A stretch of DNA of 64,000 bases from Mesorhizobium sp. M3A.F.Ca.ET.080.04.2.1 (lineage in GTDB: Bacteria; Pseudomonadota; Alphaproteobacteria; Rhizobiales; Rhizobiaceae): positions 1,116,001 to 1,180,000 of the forward strand of contig NZ_CP034451.1 of the NCBI RefSeq assembly GCF_003952525.1. Reading direction: 5' to 3'. The notes under the pieces are model-generated. The model was not told where the DNA came from, searched no databases, and was given only the letters and a program-made list of their open reading frames with translations. A program made the translations under genes and the position numbers. Shown in pieces: positions 62,138 to 64,000 of this stretch. Each line of letters opens with the position of its first letter. Positions within the stretch are counted from its first letter, which is position 1.

Positions 62138-62605
62138 GCCGGCCGGGACGCGCCCTGCGGCGGCGGTTTCGCTTACCGGCACCTTGGCGGATTCACAGCA
62201 ATGACGGCTCGCCGAATGAGAGCGGCCAATGCCGTCTCTCCTTGAACGCTGACGCGTCAGCTTTTCGCGGGCAAGTTGAAATCTATCATCTTAGTCATGT
62301 CTAATATTACGCAACTTCTACTTGAAGGTTGAACGGCAACAGCGCGATCCGGCGTGGATGCACTGCCTCCCCAGGCAAGCTTCGATCATCTGTTCTGACC
62401 AGCGGAAGAAGAACTGTTGCGCCGCCGCTTTACAGGCGGGTTTGGTAGCGCTACCGTCTTGCAGTCGCGTGACCAGGGGGAGCTTGGGCAGCCGTCGCCG
62501 ACGTCAGTGGTGGATTCCTGCCGTCTTGCCGGCATCCGTTTCAAACCACGCCGGAAAGAAAACGGTTCCCCGCGATGATCCGCAGGGAGCATCGGGAGGA
62601 ATTCG
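62138..62605. other. Intergenic region with promoter and operator for the sugar transporter
   Basis: There are 468 bases between the protease and the ABC transporter operon. An AT-rich stretch lies near 62280-62330, and a LacI-type palindrome at 62444-62455. I see no gene in the rest. Confidence 0.5.
62444..62455. promoter_or_regulatory. LacI-family operator
   Basis: GGTAGCGCTACC is a perfect palindrome with a central CG, extended to TGGTAGCGCTACCG. This is the classical LacI-family operator shape in alphaproteobacteria. It lies about 160 bases upstream of the transporter ATPase gene, so a LacI-type repressor likely controls this operon. The regulator gene is not in the window. Confidence 0.7.
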
Positions 62606-63682
<1,077 letters not shown>

Positions 63683-63718
63683 GCCGCGCAACGAGGAAGC
63701 GAACAGGAGGAAACGAGC

Positions 63719-64000
63719 ATGAAGTTCACCAGACGAGACGTCATCCGCACGACCGCCGGCGCGGCGGCGGGAGCCTTGGGCAGCCGCTTCGTCGGCTCCA
63801 GCGCCTTCGCCCAGGAGGGCCTGACCTACAAGCCGGAGGATGGCGCCAAGCTCAGGCTGCTGCGCTGGTCGCCTTTCGTGCAGGGCGACGAGGACCAATG
63901 GCTGAAGAACACCAAGCGCTTCACCGAAGCGACTGGCGTGGAGGTGCGTGTCGACAAGGAAAGCTGGGAAGACATCCGACCCAAGGCGGCGGTCGCGGCC
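63719..64000 (+). CDS. ABC transporter extracellular sugar-binding protein (partial)
   Basis: The frame begins at the ATG at 63719, with CAGGAGG upstream, and runs off the right edge after 94 codons. The N-terminus is MKFTRRDVIRTTAGAAAGAL with a twin-arginine-like TRRDVI, followed by SSAFAQEG as the cleavage site. The mature part has KLRLLRWSPFVQGDEDQWLK and FTEATGVEVRVDKESWED, the family 1 binding-protein start. It delivers a carbohydrate to the transporter whose ATPase precedes it; the permease genes should lie just beyond the window. Confidence 0.9.
   Translation, partial: MKFTRRDVIRTTAGAAAGALGSRFVGSSAFAQEGLTYKPEDGAKLRLLRWSPFVQGDEDQWLKNTKRFTEATGVEVRVDKESWEDIRPKAAVAA

Overview
The window looks like chromosomal DNA of a Mesorhizobium-type alphaproteobacterium (Hyphomicrobiales). 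The evidence is high GC, rhizobial small families (DUF982, DUF6894, DUF1127, GYD), RIME1-like intergenic elements, GGAAC-N18-TT promoters of the RpoE2/EcfG type, and many copies of a 'cccccctctg...gggggagat' palindromic element between genes. No rRNA, tRNA, CRISPR array, phage gene or transposase was seen; the organism call is inference.

Region 1 (1-11.6 kb) is a general-stress island of mostly small genes: a multi-pass membrane protein with a 25-residue leader gene, a YihY/BrkB membrane protein, a flavodoxin-fold oxidoreductase, an SDR, DUF982, a Crp/Fnr regulator, DUF6894, a KGG-repeat protein, a YciE-type ferritin-like protein and several tiny hydrophilic proteins. Seven sites fit the general-stress sigma consensus, five of them within 80 bases of a small gene. 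Region 2 (11.8-18.5 kb) holds a PAS-PAS-GGDEF-EAL protein, then an amino-acid cluster: a frameshifted M20 amidohydrolase, two tandem diaminopropionate ammonia-lyase paralogues and a divergent Lrp regulator. A relic of the Lrp gene start lies between the two lyases, showing the duplication unit.

Region 3 (18.5-27.3 kb) is one catabolic unit read leftward: IlvD/Edd dehydratase, DapA-type aldolase, LivK-G-F-H-M transporter, with a divergent GntR regulator. This fits uptake and breakdown of a sugar acid or similar compound. Region 4 (27.5-42 kb) is a set of single genes: YdeI-like, a degenerate SDR, LysR, a protease-like PDZ protein without a recognisable triad, YghU-type GST, YbhB/YbcL, a PLP aminotransferase behind a palindromic operator, GYD, DUF1127, a cytosine-deaminase-like amidohydrolase, an isochorismatase and an amidase. 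Two strong terminators here follow no annotated gene and may mark small RNAs.

Region 5 (42.2-47.4 kb) has a Sel1-repeat protein, a membrane-anchored WD40 protein, two tandem 29- and 36-residue peptides with a lasso/RiPP-type leader (YEKP...G.L..ITA), and an SdrD-B/PEP-CTERM-like envelope protein. No maturation enzyme is nearby, so the peptides are orphans here. Region 6 (47.6-56.6 kb) is DNA repair and protein quality: exonuclease III, Ku, a TPR protein overlapping Ku, three-domain LigD and an orphan GroEL without GroES. Region 7 (57-64 kb) has a GNAT pseudogene, an aldo/keto reductase, a GST, a GntR regulator, a DUF922 protease, and the start of a LacI-operator-led sugar ABC transporter that runs off the right edge.
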